A program made the translations under genes and the position numbers. Shown here one piece after another: positions 14,254 through 16,082 of a DNA stretch of 16,082 nucleotides. Source of the DNA: Lentzea sp. (lineage in GTDB: Bacteria > Actinomycetota > Actinomycetes > Mycobacteriales > Pseudonocardiaceae). Positions within the stretch are counted from its first letter, which is position 1, and each line of letters begins with the position of its first letter. Below the pieces are notes generated by a model. That model saw nothing but the letters and a program-made list of their open reading frames with translations. It was not told the DNA's origin and ran no database searches. The DNA lies in the NCBI GenBank assembly GCA_030146905.1, contig JASLAV010001255.1:1-16082 (forward strand), read 5' to 3'.

Positions 14254-14258
14254 GTTCG

Positions 14259-14723
14259 ATGAACGTTTCCTACATCCGTCCGATCGTCCCGGACACCGCA
14301 CCAGGAAAAGCGCCGACCGCTGTAACCCGCACCGCGGCACAGCCTCTTCCTCTTATCGCAGTCCCTGCTTCACGGCCGCTTCGGCTGACGAACGTCCTGT
14401 ACCGGATCGCCGCTGTCGACCACCGCGGCCGCGTCGCAGACCGCCACGTGACGGCAGCAGTGGACTGGAACACGGGCACTCGCCTGAACATCCGCGAACA
14501 CGACGGTCTGCTGGTCGTCACCGCTGACCCGCACGGCCTGTTCACCCCCACCAAGCAGGGCTACCTCCGGCTACCCGCAGATGCACGACGCGCCGCGGGC
14601 GTGGCCGTCGGGGACCGCGTGCTCCTGACCGCCCACATCGACCGGCAGACGGTGACGGTATTCCCGCCGACCGCTCTGGACGCGTTGCTGCTGCCGGTTC
14701 TGCCAGGCGGTGAAGACGTATGA
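14259..14723 (+). CDS. AbrB/MazE/SpoVT-type DNA-binding protein
   Basis: The protein has 154 residues from ATG 14259; a TTG at 14226 is a weaker alternative inside the terminator tail. Two successive segments resemble swapped-hairpin AbrB units: residues ~49-90 (RIAAVDHRGRVADR then TRLNIRE) and ~94-136 (TPTKQGYLRLPADARRAAGV then GDRVLLTA). The second is the better match. Proteins of this group bind DNA and, in actinomycete mobile elements, commonly sit directly upstream of a site-specific integrase, as here. The stop overlaps the next start as ATGA, so the pair is translationally coupled. The gene lies behind four potential stem-loops. It is probably a leftover regulator of an integrative element. 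Confidence 0.78.
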   Translation: MNVSYIRPIVPDTAPGKAPTAVTRTAAQPLPLIAVPASRPLRLTNVLYRIAAVDHRGRVADRHVTAAVDWNTGTRLNIREHDGLLVVTADPHGLFTPTKQGYLRLPADARRAAGVAVGDRVLLTAHIDRQTVTVFPPTALDALLLPVLPGGEDV

Positions 14724-16082
14724 GCGGCGCACCGACCCAGGCTGAGCTCGACGCCGCACGTCTGGTCCTCGACCGCATGGGCGTGACCGCCGAGGACCTG
14801 CTCAACTCCGTCAAACCGCCGGCGCCCACGTTCGGCGAGTACATCCCGGTCGTGGCTGCTGCGGTCAGCGACGGCACCCGCCGTGCCTACACCCCGTACT
14901 GGAACCGCGTGCGCCGCCTCACCGACGAACAGCGCGTCGTGTTTGGGCTGCTCGACATCGCCCCAGGCGCTGACACGACCTTGCCCGCGGTAGTCGCTCT
15001 CGCCGGACTGCCCGCGGTGCGCGTGCGCAGAGCGCTGTCGGCGTTGGAGGAGGCGTCATTGGTCGAACGGCGGCCGCACGGCAGGTACACGATGCACGAC
15101 CTCATCCGGGGCTTCGCCGCCGCCACTGCTCACGCGACCCTGTCCGACGACGTGCGGGAGACGGCCCTGGCCCAGGTCCTGGACTTCTACGTGCACACGG
15201 CCCACGCCGCCGATCGCCTCCTGGATCCTCACCGCCAACTCCTGAGACCCGGATCGCCATCGCCCGGCGTCCAACCGCTTCCGTTACCCGACGCCGCGGC
15301 CGCGGCGGCCTGGCTGGAGGCCGAACACGACATCCTGATCGCCACCCAATGCGCCGCCGTCGCTCTCGGCCACCACGCCGTCGTCTGGCATCTCGCCTGG
15401 GCACTCGACCTCTTCTACGCCCGGCTCGGACACCTGCGCGACGCGCTCGCGATGTGGCGGGCCGCAGAGGAGTCGGTCCCGCACCTGCCCGACTCCGCCA
15501 CTGGAAGCCGCACCCATCGGCTGCTCGGACACGCCCTCTGCCGGCTCGGCCGACACGAGGAAGCCGTTCGGCACCTGGAAAAGTCCCTCACCCTGGCGGT
15601 GGGCCACGCCGACCCCACCGAACAGGCTCACATGCAGCGGTCCCTCGCCAGTGTCCGGGGACAGCAGGGCGAAGGCCGCCGCGCCCTGGACCACGCCCGG
15701 CGGGCCCTCGCCCTGTTCCGCACGCTGAAACACCCAGAGTGGGAGGCCGATTCGCTCAACGCGTTGGGCTGGTACCCCGCGCACCTGGGCGACTTCAGCA
15801 CTGCCCGCGACCACTGCCGCGCCGCACTCGCCCAGCACCAACGCCACCAGAACCGTCAAGGGGAGGCGGACGCCCTGGACAGCCTCGGATTCATCGCCCA
15901 CAGCGCTGGTGAACACCAACTGGCCATCGACCACCACTCCCAGGCGCTCAGCCTGTTCTGGGCCCTCGGCAACACTTATCTGGTCGCGGACACCCTCGAC
16001 AACGCCGGCCACCCATACCTCGCCCTCGGGCAATCCCGCCGGGCCTGCGCGGTCTGGCAGGCATCACTGCAGCTGTACCGCG
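14720..16082 (+). CDS. Chimeric gene: integrase N-terminus fused to winged-helix/TPR half of an AfsR/NB-ARC-type regulator (3' end outside the window)
   Basis: The frame is open from ATG 14720 to the window end, 454 codons. Residues 1-64 (LVLDRMGVTAEDLL, then PTFGEYIPVVAAAVSDGTRR and YTPYWNRV) match the N-terminal core-binding region of tyrosine recombinases that follow AbrB genes; the catalytic domain is missing. From about residue 65 the sequence changes to RRLTDEQRVVFGLLDIAPGA, the winged-helix start of AfsR/SARP-type NB-ARC regulators, with RYTMHDLIRGFAA at about 122-134. TPR repeats then run from about residue 205 to the edge (ADSLNALGWYPAHLGDFSTA, ADALDSLGFIAHSAGEH, ADTLDNAGHPYLALGQ). 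The DNA-binding, BTAD and NB-ARC parts are absent. The frame is perfect across the joint, so a fusion protein could be made. It may be a non-functional scar or a new TPR protein expressed from the element's promoter. Confidence 0.75.
   Translation, partial: MSGAPTQAELDAARLVLDRMGVTAEDLLNSVKPPAPTFGEYIPVVAAAVSDGTRRAYTPYWNRVRRLTDEQRVVFGLLDIAPGADTTLPAVVALAGLPAVRVRRALSALEEASLVERRPHGRYTMHDLIRGFAAATAHATLSDDVRETALAQVLDFYVHTAHAADRLLDPHRQLLRPGSPSPGVQPLPLPDAAAAAAWLEAEHDILIATQCAAVALGHHAVVWHLAWALDLFYARLGHLRDALAMWRAAEESVPHLPDSATGSRTHRLLGHALCRLGRHEEAVRHLEKSLTLAVGHADPTEQAHMQRSLASVRGQQGEGRRALDHARRALALFRTLKHPEWEADSLNALGWYPAHLGDFSTARDHCRAALAQHQRHQNRQGEADALDSLGFIAHSAGEHQLAIDHHSQALSLFWALGNTYLVADTLDNAGHPYLALGQSRRACAVWQASLQLYR
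14903..14922 (+). other. Fusion junction between integrase and regulator sequences
   Basis: Family resemblance switches from integrase (YWNRV) to NB-ARC regulator (RRLTDEQ) around codons 62-68. The local sequence is Cys/Gly-rich at the base level (CGCGTGCGCCGC), which may have allowed microhomology-mediated joining. The exact breakpoint cannot be fixed without parental sequences. Confidence 0.5.

Noticed and set aside
15284..16033. Minus-strand open frame of 249 codons (EGEVWVAGVVEGV...)
   Set aside because: It is the mirror of the TPR-encoding plus strand, whose repeats match a known family; the antisense product is Gly/Val-rich and unrecognised.
1..16082. CRISPR array or long tandem repeats
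   Set aside because: No regularly spaced repeats were seen; the only repeats are the paired operators, short palindromes and hairpin arms listed.

Overview
The window is high-GC DNA with strongly GC-biased third codon positions, GTG as well as ATG starts, and gene families typical of actinomycetes (an AfsR-like TPR regulator and an AbrB/integrase pair). It is most likely from a Pseudonocardiales-type genome such as Saccharothrix, Lentzea or Amycolatopsis; the genus is a guess. It reads as a defence or accessory island that runs into the remains of an integrative element.

Layout. (1) 1-568, minus: 5' part of an unrecognised membrane protein. It diverges from 685-1416, plus, a NUDIX plus winged-helix (NrtR-type) regulator. 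Two identical-half-site palindromes lie between them. (2) 1562-6601, plus: a tight four-gene operon encoding a lipoprotein with a vWA-like and an OmpA-like domain, a four-helix membrane protein, a membrane-anchored vWA protein, and a SIR2-family protein with a helical C-terminus. (3) 11540-6589, minus: a NACHT-type STAND NTPase with a beta-helix-like C-terminal section, followed by a SIR2-TPR protein. This operon collides tail-to-tail with the first SIR2 gene, with a 13-nt overlap. (4) About 12220-13857, plus: a large protein with a C-terminal PD-(D/E)XK-like nuclease fold. (5) 13858-14258: a mosaic of a transposase remnant, a good sigma70-like promoter, a tRNA T-arm-like hairpin, a 16-bp palindrome, a strong terminator-like hairpin and an SD-sequestering hairpin. 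(6) 14259-16082, plus: an AbrB-type regulator translationally coupled to a chimeric gene. That gene's first ~64 codons are the N-terminus of a site-specific integrase, and the rest is the C-terminal half (winged helix and TPRs) of an AfsR/NB-ARC-type regulator.

How the genes may work together. Two SIR2 proteins with intact NAD-binding and catalytic signatures, one tied to an envelope module and one to a STAND NTPase, suggest two abortive-infection modules that deplete NAD on sensing. The envelope-vWA-OmpA-SIR2 operon matches no named defence system I know and is the best candidate for an undescribed system. The adjacent NUDIX regulator belongs to a family that responds to ADP-ribose or NAD metabolites, so it could link NAD breakdown to transcription. 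All pathway-level statements are inference from domains and gene order.
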